This document shows, in pieces, positions 46,049 through 59,368 of a DNA stretch of 64,000 nt; within the stretch, counting starts at the first letter, position 1; every line of letters starts with the position of its first letter. The notes under the pieces are model-generated. The model was given only the letters and a program-made list of their open reading frames with translations. It did not search any database and was not told where the DNA came from. Position numbers and translations under genes: made by a program. Origin of the DNA: Ceraceosorus guamensis (taxonomy: Eukaryota > Basidiomycota > Exobasidiomycetes > Ceraceosorales > Ceraceosoraceae); assembly GCF_003144195.1 (NCBI RefSeq), contig NW_020290004.1, forward strand, positions 309,665-373,664, given 5' to 3'.

Positions 46049-48169
46049 ATGGTCTCTACCCGCAACAAGTGGTCGCGTCTTGCGGCGATGCTGGCGCTCT
46101 GTGCTGCCTCCGCCGTGCTTTTGTCACTCTCGACTGCTCCTGTCGCACAAGCCGCTCCCATGGCTGATGCGCTCCAGTACGAAATTCACGAGAAGCGATC
46201 CGTCTACCCCAACTGGAACCGCGTTGGCAGGCTGGACAAGCGCACGCAACTCCCCATGCGCATCGCGCTGAAGCAATCCAACATGGAGAATCTCGATGCT
46301 TTGCTCAGCGCTGTGAGCGACCCCAACTCTGAGCAGTACGGCAAGCACTGGACGCCAGAGCAGGTTCACGAGCACTTTGCGCCCTCTGACGAGACGGTCA
46401 ATGTAGTCAAGAGCTGGCTCCAGTCTCACGGTTCTATCGATGCCTCGCGCATTCGTCAGAGCGCCTCCAAGGGCTGGCTCGAACTGCACGTTTCGGTCGC
46501 TGAAGCCGAGAGACTGCTAAACACCGAGTACCACGGTTGGGTTCACGCGTCTTCAGCAGGACGCGCAGCAGCGGACATCAAGGTGCACCCTGCGGTCATG
46601 AATGCGTACTCTCTTCCTTCCCACATTCGTGAGCACGTCGACTTCATTACACCTACGCTGCACTTTGACGTGCGTCCCGACCTCGAGAAGAGGGACCCGT
46701 CCGAGAACTTGGACAGCATCTTGGAGAAGCGTGCCAACGGCCATGCGGTTAGACCCATCGGTGCCCCTGGCTCAGGCTCGCTGCCAAAAGTTCGTCCCAT
46801 TCCCCAGAGCGCTTTTCCGCTGATTGACGAGCTCAAGGACTGCTCTAACAACGTCACACCCAACTGTCTTCGAGCTCTGTACAAGTTCCCCGCTCTTCCT
46901 TCCTTCACCCCCATTAACCCCAAGAACGGTCTGGGAATTGTCGAGTACACCCCTCAGTCGTACATCGACACCGACCTTGACCTGTTCTTTGGAAACTACA
47001 GCAAGAATCAAGTGCAGAAGCGACCCAAGCTCGAATCCATCTCGGGCGGCAAGGTCGACTTCAACAACAAAAACGTTGACCTCAATGCCGAGTCCAACTT
47101 GGACCTCGAGTACGGCATGGCTCTGGTGAACCCTATCCCAGTTACGCTGTACCAAGTCGGCGAAGGCCAAGCAGCCGACTCCTTCAACAACTTCCTGGAT
47201 GCTTTCGATGCTTCCTACTGTGCTGGTGATGATCCCGTGCAAGATGGAGTCTACCCTGACCCCAAGACCGGTGTCCAGAAGACTTGCGGAACTCTGAAGG
47301 CCTTGCCTACCATTTCCACTTCTTACGGCTACAAGTGAGTGCGGTGAGCCCATGTTGCGAGAGGTTCGATCGTCGACGCTGATTCTCGTTGGAATCCGAT
47401 TTACTCCGGCAGCGAGGCTGATCTTACCCCCGAGTATGAGGTTCGTCAGTGCAACGAGTATGCCAAGCTCGGTCTGCAGGGCTCCACTTTCCTCTACTCG
47501 TCGGGAGACTACGGAGTCGCTGGTAACGGCGGACAGTGCATCGATCCAAACACTGGGGACTACACGGCTGGAACGACCAAGGGAGACAAATTCAACCCTT
47601 CCTTCCCCGGTGGCTGCCCTTACGTTCTCTCCATTGGAGCGACCCAAATCACCCTGAACCAGACCGTTCTCGCCCCAGAGACTGCTTGCAACTCCGTCAT
47701 CTACTCTGGCGGTGGTTTCTCCAACGTCTTTGGCCTTCCAGACTACCAGAGCAGCGCCGTCAAGTCCTGGTTCGCCACTGCACCTCAAGCCAAGGCCTAC
47801 AGCTCGATCCAGTACAACAACAGCCAAAAGACTCGCGGTTTCCCCGACGTCTCTGCCAACGGTGCTCGTTACGTGGTTGCGCTCGACGGATCGTACAAGT
47901 ACCACCTGTACGGTACCTCTGCCTCGGCGCCCACCTTCGCCTCTATCCTGACGCTCATCAACGAAGCTCGCTTCGCCATCGGCAAGGGTTCCGTCGGATT
48001 CGTCAACCCGGTGCTGTACAAGAACCCTTATCTGCTGACCGACATCACCAACGGTACCAACCCTGGTTGCGGAACAGAGGGCTTCGCTGCAGTCAAGGGA
48101 TGGGACCCCGTCACTGGTCTCGGAACGCCAGACTACCCCAAGCTGCTCGCTTACTTCCTTGCTCATTGA
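46049..48169 (+). CDS. Secreted sedolisin (S53) serine-carboxyl protease, tripeptidyl-peptidase type
   Basis: Two exons (46049-47334 and 47413-48169) give 680 residues. The N-terminus is a signal peptide with a hydrophobic core LAAMLALCAASAVLLSL and an Ala-x-Ala cleavage site (VAQAAP). A pro-kumamolisin propeptide follows, including QYGKHWTPEQVHEHFAPSD. The mature S53 domain has the catalytic Glu and Asp in AESNLDLEYG (E348, D352), the oxyanion Asp in SGDYGV (D461), and the nucleophile in GTSASAP (S598), with the calcium-site end VTGLGTPDYPKL. Such enzymes digest protein outside the cell at acid pH. The gene uses strongly biased codons, which is why a 501-codon frame is open on the antisense strand. 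The single intron falls within SYGYNEAD. Confidence 0.93.
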
Positions 48170-48906
48170 GTAGCATACGACGACGACGAGGACGATTCCA
48201 CGCACCGCAGCAAATACTCTGCGCCTTTGCTCCACACCTTTCCCAAGCACACACTCCCCAGCTCGCGTATCTTTCACAAAGATTTCCGCTCGCAGCTCGG
48301 CCTCTTTTCTGCATCACGCGCTCCGTCTTCTTGCAAATGACACATCATTCATTGGTCGCTGAGTGTCGAACCTGTACCGTCGGGCGGCCGCACGGGGCTT
48401 TTGTAAGCTCGATCTGATCCTCGCTGTGAGTCAACGCGTGAGCCGGGATCTGAGCGTGCTCCTACGGTAGGCCAGGACAGTGCCTTGCTAGCGCGGTCAC
48501 ATGATGCGTACGCTACAATTGGTCGACCTGCTCATGTCCTGCGCTGCCTTGCGCTGCCTCCAGGTTTAATGTGTCGCGAAAGAGCGAGCAGTCGGCAGTA
48601 GACAGACCAAGCTGCTCCCGGCCCCATGGAGCCCTTTATCGCAACTAGAGGCGGTGGTCTGAGGAAAGGAGCTGTGCTGCACTCCTTCGACGGGAGGTCT
48701 TCTTGCCTGCAACGCCCAATTGCAAGGATTGCAGCGCTGAAGGCAACAAAGACTTGAGGGAAGGAAGCGCATGGCATCGATTTTGCTTGATAATGCTGAG
48801 GAGCGTTGCCGGAAATGCGATTGTATCTGTGCTGCCTTGGTTGGATGTGGAGAACAGGATGCCACTGCTCAGGAAGACTTGCTTAGGCACACGATCATGT
48901 GGAGCT
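48170..48906. other. Convergent spacer between protease and DUF1770 gene
   Basis: About 740 bp of tail-to-tail spacer. ORFs of up to about 100 codons are present but show no family or splice pattern. I see nothing to annotate beyond the expected 3' ends. Confidence 0.4.
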
Positions 48907-49622
48907 TCATCTTCTCCATCCGGATTGGTTCATCGCTTCTCTCAATCCTACTCTGGCGACAACGACAGCTGCTTGTCTAGCCTTGACTAGCGCAATACCG
49001 GCCAATCCCCACACTGCGCCTTGGATCAAGGGAGAAAGCAGCTGGTCTCGAATGGTCAGGTAGAGAAGGGGCACCCTGAGCGCCAGCGAGGACATCGTCA
49101 GCGAGGCGCTTCGAGCGAATGAGCCTGCGATCAGGCTCACCATTCGATCCTCAGACTACCCAGCCAAAGCTCAGGCTCTCCCTTGGGAGACTTGGACAGC
49201 TGCACCTTCTTCGCGCCCGACTGTGAAGCTTCGTCCACGACGAGACGCTCTCCCTTTTCTCCCTCTTTGAGATTCGCGCCGCCCGTCTTCTCGGCCAGAT
49301 CATCTCCTTCTTTTCTAGCTGCTTTGATATCCTGAGCAGCTTCATGCTCCAGTTCGTGAACGTAGCCCCTGATACTAGCCAAGTAGCTCTGTTCAAACCT
49401 GAGATCGGGGAGGATGGAGCTGCTGAGAGCCAAAGGATTCAATAGCGGCTTGTCGGAGGTGGAGGAAGAGGAGGAGGTGGAGGTGTGCGTGTCTATCGAA
49501 GAGATGGACGAGCGACGCTTTCGATCTTTTGAGCTCGCATCGCCTCGCTTCTTTTCGAGGTCGAGGAGGGACATGGAAGAGAGAAAGGTGGGACGCGTGG
49601 GCTGAGGAGTGCGGCTCGACAT
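48907..49622 (-). CDS. DUF1770-type fungal membrane protein
   Basis: Two exons (49622-49141 and 49075-48907) give 216 residues. The N-terminal half is Ser/Thr-rich and disordered, with SMSLLDLEKKR and a Ser run. The conserved block starts with LPDLRFEQSYLASIRGYVHE, the signature of fungal DUF1770 proteins. The second exon joins at W to give VPLLYLTIRDQLLSPLIQGA, then VWGLAGIALVKA, one or two membrane-associated helices that end the family. The function is unknown. The joint is supported by phase and by a branch site CTGAC before the CTCAG acceptor. It shares a 550-bp divergent promoter region with the URI-like gene, in which two CACGTG elements lie 28 bp apart. Confidence 0.75.
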
Positions 49623-49842
49623 GATGCGGTGCTGAGCCGGTGGGTGGTCGGGAATGCGAGAAGAGACGAGAGCAGGGCAGCAGGGCAGGCAGCTCGATGA
49701 GCTAGAATCGGCAGCAGGTGGTTCAGGGCGATTGCAGATAGCTGGAAGCGTCCTCAAGCTCGGTTGGCAATGGTGGTGGGTGGGTGTTGCCTGTTCCGGT
49801 GACTTGGGAGTGCTGGTGTGGAGCGTGGCACATCAAGGATAA

Positions 49843-49878
49843 TCACGTGGTTGTGCATCGTGGTCCATTACACGTGAC
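49843..49878. promoter_or_regulatory. Paired CACGTG E-boxes in a divergent promoter
   Basis: TCACGTGG (49843-49850) and ACACGTGA (near 49870-49877) lie between the DUF1770 gene (start 49622, minus) and the URI-like gene (start 50175, plus), 221 and about 297 bp from the two start codons. Two such hexamers this close are unlikely by chance. The surrounding 550-bp spacer has no other feature. Confidence 0.5.
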
Positions 49879-50174
49879 ACGCTCTCCCCCACTTTTTGGA
49901 CTTTTGTAGCACGCGGGCCGGCCTTGCTGTATGCTGCGTAGGGTCGCACGACCTTGGCCGCAAGAGTGAATGTGGAGTCACGGCCGTGTAGCTGGCACCT
50001 GTGAGGTTCACGATCATCCCTTCGATTGCAGCTTGCTCCACAGCTCAGCTCCCACGCACGCCCTTACCAAGTCACTAATCCCAGTATTCATCCTTGCAAG
50101 CGTGCGTCGTCGCTCCGAAGGTGGCAAGGTTCAGCGCAGCGCAACCACTCGACCACTCGCGACGCCCTCACGAC

Positions 50175-53100
50175 ATGTCGTCCTACGATGGTGGAGCCGT
50201 AGCTAGCAGCTCGTCTTCGCACTCCACAGCGTCAACGAGCACAGCGAGTGCTCTTCCACACAGCGGACCACTGCAGCTTGCAGCTTCAGAGATGCTCAAG
50301 CAGGAGAAGATCAATTCTTTGAGATCTCAGTTGAAAAGGACCAAGAACGATTTAAACGAGGTGGAGCGGGTGCAAAAGGCGCTCGCGGAGCTTCAATTGC
50401 AACGCAATGAAATCGAAGCGGACAAGGCCGGCCACGGCAACAGTGTGCTCGTGAGTGAAAGCGTGTTGCCGTGCTCTGCCGGTCGACCTCGCATCACCAC
50501 AGCTGACTAATACTCATCGCTCGCGAAAGACTCCACTGGGCTCGAAAGCGCTGCAGAGGCATGTTCCAGTCTTGCAAGGCGGCGCTGGTCCACGTCTACG
50601 GATGAAAAAATCGGCAACTTCTGCAGGAGAACCAATCGCAGCATCGCAGGCTCTGGAATTTCTGCAAAGTAGAAGATCAAGCCTTGTCGAGTCGTTGAAG
50701 CGAGCGAGAGAGCAGCTGGACGCACTTGTGCTGGGCACGGATCAAGGCGCAAATGCAAGCTTGGAATCACAGCAAGCTCCGCCACCGGAGTCAGTCGACG
50801 AGAAGCGTGCACTGCCAAGAGCAAGCGGCGCAGAAGAGACCTCTTCCCAAAGCCAAGCTTCCACCTCAGCCACTAGACTCGCCGAGCTTTTGCAGCGCCT
50901 AGGCATCAATCCTTACTCGGATTCTGCAGGAGACGGGACGGACGAACAAGGTCGAGTGCTGAACGAGGAAGGTCTGCCATTTGTGGATCTGGTGGAGCAG
51001 GTTGGACCAGAGGACTCGACTCTGTCCCAGTCGCAATCTACGTCGACTTTGCAGGCTGCCTCAAAACAAGCGCCGGTGCGTAGCACCCACCGGCCGCTCG
51101 CTACCACAACAGCGCCAGGCAGTACACCACGATCACGATGGGCTGAGTCTATATTGGATCAGCTGGAAGCCGAGGAAGCACAAGAAGCGCTGCACCCACC
51201 TGAGGAGAAGGAGCCTGTGCACGAAGCGCACCAGAGCTTTTCCCGCGGGTTGCAGCGACAAAAAGCCAATGCTGGTGACGCACCACAAGGACCTTTGAAT
51301 TCATCTACTGGATCTAGTCAAGACAGGAAAGGGAAAAGCAGAGAGGTTGGAGACCATGTAGCAAATACAGGTCCACCAACTCCATCGTCTCAGAGACCGA
51401 AACCCATCAGGTCCGCCCTCAAGCGGAGTTCTAGCGTTGGTGCCAGCGCGGATGGCAAGGTCCCGACTATGACGAGATCGCTCTCTGGACTTAGAAGAGG
51501 ATGGCTGAACCTAAACCCAAGCAGCCCTGCAGCTGACGACGCGAAGGGCAGCTCAGATTACATGAGTGCATCAACGGCGAGTCCTTTGTCTAACCCAGCT
51601 TCAGGTTCAGACCCTGCAAAGACATCAACGAAACCCAAGAATAGCTTTAAATTTTTGGCTCTGAATCCAGGAAGTCCAACGGCAAGTCCAAGCTGTGGCC
51701 AGGATGCTCTCACAGGACCTGCCGCTGGCATCTCTGCAGCCTCGCACTCCTCAGACGATGACGATATCGGAGATCAACACGACGAGCGAATGTCACGCTC
51801 CGAGCCTGCTCTCCTCGCGCGCGCCGAGCAAAGCCCATCCCCATCGCAGCGTAGCGAATATGCGGACCGGGGCAGGGCCTCTGTCACGCCTTCCAAGAAG
51901 TCAGTAAGGATCAAGACTCCCTCACATTCGCGGGAACGCACGCCAGGTCAAACGTCTCCAGAGCTCGTGAAGAGCCTGAGGTTCGACGATGGTGACTCGT
52001 TAGAACGCTCAACAGCTGCTCACAGCAAACGCTCAACAGCTGCTCACAGCCAAAAGAATCTGACGGATGAGAAGGAGTTCAAAGGCGCGGAGGATGAGGC
52101 TAGGAGGATCGTAGAGCTGCTCGGACCTGGCGTGGTCAGGGGGCACCCATCTGCACCTGCCGACTTGGACAGGCTGGAGCAAGCTCACTTGGAAGACTCT
52201 CAAGGGAGCATCCACGGCGCTTTGTCGTCAAGCGCCGCCAAAATCTCGGAGGAGGCTGAACAGGCAACCAAAAAGCCCGCAAAGCCTCGTGTTAATCCAG
52301 TACAGCGGACCGTGATGGAGCGAGCGCCTCGAATAAAGCCCACTGCTACACCAGTAGCGAGCTCCGACGGACCGATCAAAAAAGAATCTGCACTCGCCAA
52401 GGGCTTTTTGAATCGACCTAACAAAGCGAGCGGTCCTGCGTCACCTGCTTCATCGCGCGATGCGGCTCGTGTTGGAGCACCAGCAGGACCTTCGCAAATC
52501 GCCGCCAGTGAAACAAATTGCGATCCGAAGCTTGGCGATGTACCCCAAGCACCTAAACAGTCTTTTGGCATGACAGCCCTTGACCGTGCCCTGCAAGCCG
52601 ACGAAGACGAGCTTGCCTCCCGAGAGAAGTCATCACTAGCAGATGGCGCCTTCTCCAAAGCGAATTTGCGGCCTCACGCGAGACCAAGCAAGGCATTCAA
52701 GGAAAAGATGGAGAGGGAAGCTGAGAAGCACAAGGGCTGTGGCAAGAGAGGGGAAGATGAGGTCTGGGACCTCAAGAGGCCGGAGGATACAGAGGAATAC
52801 AAGGACTCGGAAGACAGCGGAGAAAGTCGTGTGAGGTTCGCAGACAGGCCGCAAATTGTTGGAGAAGACCAGAGTACCCAGCCTGCGGCGTCTACCACGA
52901 AGGAGTCATCTTTGTTCGCAAGACCCGCAGTACGTTTTGCCAACGAAAGCGGTCGGCCAGATGGCTCCAGCACGTCTCGAAAGCAGCTTTCAGAGACTGA
53001 TGCGGCAGAGGACGAAGAAGAATCCGAGGGAGATATCGTCTCCGAAGACGGCTCCGAGGACCTGGTGCGCAACTCAGATCTGGGCTCCGACTTTGATGAG

Positions 53101-54198
53101 GAGGACATTGATTCGGATTCGTCGGAGATCGACCTTGAAGAGCTTGCGCCCACATTGGAGAGCATGCTGGACGACTTTGAGTCGGCCGAGCTGGCCCGAG
53201 AGTATGAGCTTGCCCGTGCACGCATCAGCGCTACCAAAGCTAGACTTGGTGCGTCTGTACTGCGGGGCACTCCGACTTTGGGCAATGACGCAGCTAGCGA
53301 TGATGACACCGACGCTGGCGACGACGCGTACGATGACGGAAGGGACATTGTCAGCGCCAGACACGGGGCCACAGAAGGCGAAGTCGAAGGGTCAGGTGGC
53401 AAACGCATGTCCAGGTTCAAGTCGGAAAGGTACGCAAGAGCCGCTGGATTTATCAACGATCGCTTCGCGCCTCAAAGTCGAGAACTCAGCATGCGTGGCA
53501 TAGCGGGAGAGAGGGAGGCAGATGCTCAAGCGGATCAGGCAGGACACGAGTTGGCCCACTTGCTTTCCGATGCGAGAAACGTTGGGCCGGATCGAGCGCT
53601 GGACATGAGCGGATCAAGCCAGAATCCAGTGATGGTCTTGCCGCGCATAGCGCCGGTGCGATATCCAAAGAATGCTCGAGACCTCCTTGGTGGATCCGCA
53701 GAGGAAGATGCGTCGTCATTTGAACCGGTGAATGCGAGAGCAATTGTGCGCAGCAGGAGACTGGGAGCAGGAGGACCTGTCGACCTGGAAGGAGGCTCTG
53801 AAGAGGATGAAGAAGCTGAAGATTTGGCAGCTGTGATGGGGGCTAGGCTAGACTTGGCGCAGCAACAGAGAGAAGAAGGCATTCTGCCCGGCACAGCGGC
53901 GCGCGGATCCAGCACGAGGAAAGCACGGGGCAATGCCCAAGATCCGCCTCTCGTTCGAAGCAAGCGCGCTGCAGCTTCTGACTTGCCAAGCTCGAGCGAG
54001 AAGGGACAAGGTGATCAATTCGCGAAGCCGCGGGCACCACAGGTTATCGCATCAGGTGCTCAGCCCGCCATCGCAAGCCCTCTTCCTTCTGATGCGACCC
54101 CTTCAACGACAGATGCGCAAGGACCAGAACAACCGAAGAAGGTGTCGCGGTTCAAAGCGGCCAGGCAAGCGGCTGCGGATTCTCGTGCCAGCTCTTGA
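50175..54198 (+). CDS. BUD27: URI/Bud27-like unconventional prefoldin
   Basis: Exons 50175-50450 and 50530-54198 give 1,314 residues. An N-terminal coiled coil (MLKQEKINSLRSQLKRTKND), the beta strands near HVPVLQGGAGPRLRM and a second helix (EFLQSRRSSLVESLKRAREQ) form an alpha-type prefoldin. The long middle is disordered, acidic and Ser-rich, with an 8-residue tandem duplication RSTAAHS(K). The C-terminal region repeats a basic motif, RMSRFKSERYARAAGFINDR and, at the very end, KKVSRFKAARQ, the hallmark of the DUF3835 domain of fungal Bud27/URI. In yeast Bud27 binds Rpb5 and helps assemble all three RNA polymerases and supports translation initiation. The protein is larger than yeast Bud27 (796 residues). 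The match is by motif order, not by high identity. Confidence 0.72.
52004..52051 (+). repeat. 24-nt tandem duplication inside the URI-like gene
   Basis: Two adjacent 24-nt copies (52004-52027 and 52028-52051) differ only at the last base. They encode two copies of RSTAAHS preceded by E or K. The near-perfect DNA identity suggests a recent slippage or unequal exchange in a disordered region. Confidence 0.7.
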
Positions 54199-54305
54199 GA
54201 AGACACCACGACCTGCAGCCTGACGTTGCGACACGGGCGTATTGCAATGCAGAATGAATGCTTTTATCCTTACTGCTTTTGGTATACATGCTTCTTCGCG
54301 CGATC

Positions 54306-55948
<1,643 letters not shown>

Positions 55949-56746
55949 GTTCGCGCTTCAACTCGAAGATCACTGATCCAAGATGGAGGAAGCGAATTGG
56001 ATGTTTGTGCAACCTTGCGGAATGAAGAGTGAGACAGGCAAGTCAAGAGCCTTTGATGTGGAGAAGAATGTCAGGAGTCGAGATGCACACAGGCCAGGAA
56101 ATCGTTTATCGTGGACATCACCGAGTCTTAAAATGATGTGCCATCGTCGCGCTGTACCCTAAATCTAACAAGATGAATCGCGAATAATTTCTTTTTTGCA
56201 GCGGTTTATTACCCTAGCGGAACTGGTCACGTGTCACGACAATCTGAAAACCACAAACCTCGTCGGATCTTGAACTTTGACTCGTGACTCAAACGACAGT
56301 CAGGAATTCAAGGGTTGTTTTCAATTGAATGGCAATCACGAATCACGAATGATCGCGGATCAAAGCTTGGCTCAATGTATTTCGAAGGTGAGTCACGATT
56401 CTTGGCTGCTGCTCTAGGAGGAGCCTGAGAAGCGCCGGTGCTCGAGTCGATGCTCGTGAAGCCTTGATACACGGCGCTCGAGACTACGATATTTGCTGAG
56501 TAGGGGTGAGCCGGTCGCGGGAGACTTTTGATCGCATGTGTGCAATGCCTCGACAAGCTGCATGGGACACAGCGGTATGGGGACTTGCGGAGGAGATGAA
56601 TGATGACCGGTTCTGGGTTACAAGTACATGTCTGTCTTTTGAGCTTCAATTTCTCAAGTTCAGACGTTGTAGGCTGCGACGCTGCGTCGTGTGCCGGCTT
56701 GCACCGCCGAGCAACTTGAACGCGCTGCGCGTTGAAGCTTTGACCC
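55949..56746. other. Spacer between TRM8 start and RPB4 stop
   Basis: About 800 bp holding the TRM8 promoter. TCACGTGT lies at 56227-56234, about 280 bp before the TRM8 ATG. CACGAATC words lie at 56332-56350 and 56388-56400. The stretch 56110-56220 is AT-richer. ORFs across it are not protein-like. Confidence 0.45.
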
Positions 56747-57720
56747 TCAATTCTGAAAACGTCTGCGGGTGGAGACGGAGGCGATGACCTGCTCGAGCTG
56801 CCCATCGTCCTTGTCTGCCAAGCTATTGGCATGCGTATGCCGATATGGCAGCATGTGACCCGGAAGGCCAGTCGACACAGCACGAGTCAGCATGCATGTT
56901 CAAGCTTGAAGAGGGCCACTTGGGAGCTTGCATGACGACGACCGTCAACTCACGTTGGGATCAAAGTCTTTGCTTCCTCGACATCCTCGATGGAAAGGTT
57001 GACAAGCTGAGCCATTTCGAACCTCGTCAAGAACAACGTGCCAACATTGTTCTCATTCTCGTCGAACGCAGTCGGCTTTCCTTGGTCGTCATAGAGCGGC
57101 TTGGGATAGTCACGCTCGAGCAATTCTCTGGGTGAGAATCAAAACGGTCTGCGTCAGTGAGCCTTCACTCATCACCGACGCCATTGGGCACATGAGCTCG
57201 ACCATCCTCCTTCAGAATGTCGAACTCACTTGCGCAATGCCTGAATGGAAGAAAATTCCTTGAACTTGCTGAATGCCTCGGAATAGTCCATACACTTTTG
57301 CAGCACGCTGTATGCATGCAGGCAGAACGACCTCGTCAGCTTGTCAGCTTGTCAGCTTGAGAGGCACTGCTGTCCCTTTTCGAAGTCTGCGGTCCAGCTC
57401 TGATAGCGTCCTATGAGTGGCCCATGTCGGCCTCACCAATCTCTCCGAGCCCCTGCATTCATCGTCTAGAGCCCGACATCCGTGCCTACAACTCACGCAG
57501 ATTTGCTATATCCTCCAACAAGCCTCTCTTCATCCGCGGTCGTCTCCATCTCCAGTGAGTACTTGGCCTCTGCAATCGTTAGGGCTCCACCTATTTCTCT
57601 GATCTCGTGCGACTCTGCAAATCCCGCATTGAACCTGCCCACCGAGGCATCCTCTGGCAACTGATGCGCCTGGCGCTGACGCGCAGCTGCCAAGCCATTC
57701 GTGCGCCTTCCTCCAAACAT
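56747..57720 (-). CDS. RPB4: RNA polymerase II subunit RPB4
   Basis: Four exons (57720-57497, 57307-57230, 57127-56954, 56822-56747) give 183 residues. An N-terminal part with GALTIAEAKYSLE corresponds to the Rpb4 tip that contacts Rpb7. VLQKCMDYSEAFSKFKEFSS, ALRKELLERD, LTRFEMAQLVNLSIEDVEEA and KTLIPTLADKDDGQLEQV give the HRDC-like domain, and RRRFQN ends the protein as in other Rpb4s. Rpb4 and Rpb7 form the stalk of Pol II and link transcription to mRNA export and decay. All three introns are phase 2. The first (57308-57496) contains three perfect copies of an 8-nt repeat. The identity to yeast is modest, but the order of motifs and the C-terminus are characteristic. Confidence 0.85.
57335..57358. 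repeat. Three tandem copies of an 8-nt unit in an RPB4 intron
   Basis: GTCAGCTT is repeated three times without a mismatch at 57335-57342, 57343-57350 and 57351-57358. It lies 28 nt from the intron's 3' splice site on the minus strand, where the repeat reads AAGCTGAC and so offers three CTGAC branch-site words in a row. Confidence 0.65.
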
Positions 57721-58366
57721 GATGGGTGCGGATCAAGCAAAGGCTCAAAAATTTGCGAACTCGCCCCAAGGAGCGAGCTAGCGAGCGTTCCGACTGCTGA
57801 GCAACAAGAACAGCGATGGATAACGTAGGATTGCGAGTAGATGCTAAGCAGCGTAGGCCAGCTGGCTCTTAACGCGATTTGTGGTAGACGGCTCGAATGG
57901 CGGCTGCGCGTACAGAAGGGAGCCGAGCGCTTGACGCTCTTGAAGGAAGTGAGGGCGAGGAATGGCCAAACTAGTCGAGTTGGAGGCGCGATCTCGGCGA
58001 GAGTCGCGCGTTTGTAGCATCGCTGCTATTGGACCCCAGACACGAATATCACGGAACACTGGACACGCACAAGGGTGCGAGTGGGACGCGTCAAAGCGGA
58101 CCTGTGCGCGGCCGGCTCGTGAGGCACGTGCTTCACGTGACGGAGGTCCCGTTTGCAAAGATCTCGTGGGGAAGAATTAGGCAGACAGCCCTTTGCGCGT
58201 GTACTCCTTCCTCATCCACCTGAAATCCATCCCTATCTACCTACGCGACGTCGTCGTTCTGACCGCCATTCGCAAGTCTCGAGTCAAGAGACGCAAGCCC
58301 AGTCTTTGCCAAGCACTCCGCCTTGCTGCGAGGAGCGCAGGGTCCACAATCAGAATCCGCAGCAAC
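57721..58366. other. Divergent promoter region between RPB4 and uL29m
   Basis: A 646-bp head-to-head spacer. A perfect TCACGTGA lies at 58133-58140, 227 bp before the uL29m start, next to a second hexamer GCACGTGC at about 58124-58131. No gene was seen in it. Confidence 0.5.
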
Positions 58367-59368
58367 ATGTCGCTTCCTCTGCTCTCCCGGCGCATGGCGT
58401 CTTGCTCGATCAGCGATTGCACCGCAAGCGCTTCGAACAAGCATGTCTCCCGTGCAGTCAATCTGGCATCAGCTTTTTCGACATCCTGCAAAGCATCTCA
58501 AGCACCGATCCCCACGCCGGTCATGCCTCAAGCTCAGGCCGAGGCGCGCACGCAGCCTCCCAAGGATCTGTTTGAACTGACTGTACGATACCCACGTCAT
58601 CCACTCTTGGGTTTCTTCGAGAAGGTCACAAACACCATTTATTCATCTCATCCATTCCATCCCTCCAAGGGGGTCAACAAAGGTACGAAGCAACCGTACG
58701 GCGCCGATCTTCCAGCTAGCGTGAGAGATTCGGATTTCGGCGCGCCGTACCGGTGGGGAAGGAGCTGGAAAGTGCCGGAATTGCGAACCAAGAGCAGCGT
58801 GGTGCTTCATCAGCTTTGGTACACTTGCTTGTTTGAGTGCAACAAGATGGCCACTACGAATGCCGAGATCAGACGGGTGGGTCTTGCGCGCAATGCGGAG
58901 CAAGCAGGCTGCAACATCGAAAAGAGGAAACACTCGGTGAGTGGATACGAATGCACAGTAGCACAGCTGCCTTCAGGCTCTTTGGCCGTTTTGACATGCT
59001 GACTAATCCCTCATCTCCTCTGGCTGCAGGTGCGGAAGACGATGGCACGCATCAAATTTGTGCTCAACGAGCGCAGATTGGCTTTGCAGCAAGCGATCAG
59101 AGAAGCAAAAGAAGTGGAAACTGAAGACGGGGTCAATGTCGAGGAGCAGCCAGCAGAGGCGGACAAATCGGTCAGGTTGACTAGACAGCAGAGGATCAAG
59201 AAGCTAAAAAAGCTTTACAAACAGGGGCAAAATTTGGAAGAAGCAAAGTTGTTGGAACAAGTGAATGCTAATGAGCTACTGGCTCAGGAGCGAGGCCCAG
59301 ATCCGACGGCTTTTGATGGAATTGCAGAGGCGGAGCTGAGGCAGAAGATCAATGCTGCCGATGCTTGA
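58367..59368 (+). CDS. MRPL4: Mitochondrial large-subunit ribosomal protein uL29m (MRPL4/MRPL47 family)
   Basis: Exons 58367-58936 and 59030-59368 give 302 residues. The first 60 or so residues are Ser/Ala/Arg-rich and serve as a mitochondrial presequence. The conserved core has YRWGRSWKVPELRTKSSVVL, then HQLWYTCLFECNKMATTNAE, and after the joint VRKTMARIKFVLNERRLAL, the L29 helical hairpin with the fungal and animal mitochondrial extension. The C-terminal third is a charged coiled coil. It is part of the exit-tunnel side of the mitoribosome. An in-frame start at 58193 is possible, but the Met at 58367 gives a normal presequence. Confidence 0.9.

Noticed and set aside
46772-48277. A 501-codon ORF on the minus strand
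   Set aside because: It is exactly antisense to the sedolisin exons. Strong codon bias in the real gene removes stop codons from that frame; its composition (Val/Arg/Gly-rich, no domain) is not protein-like.
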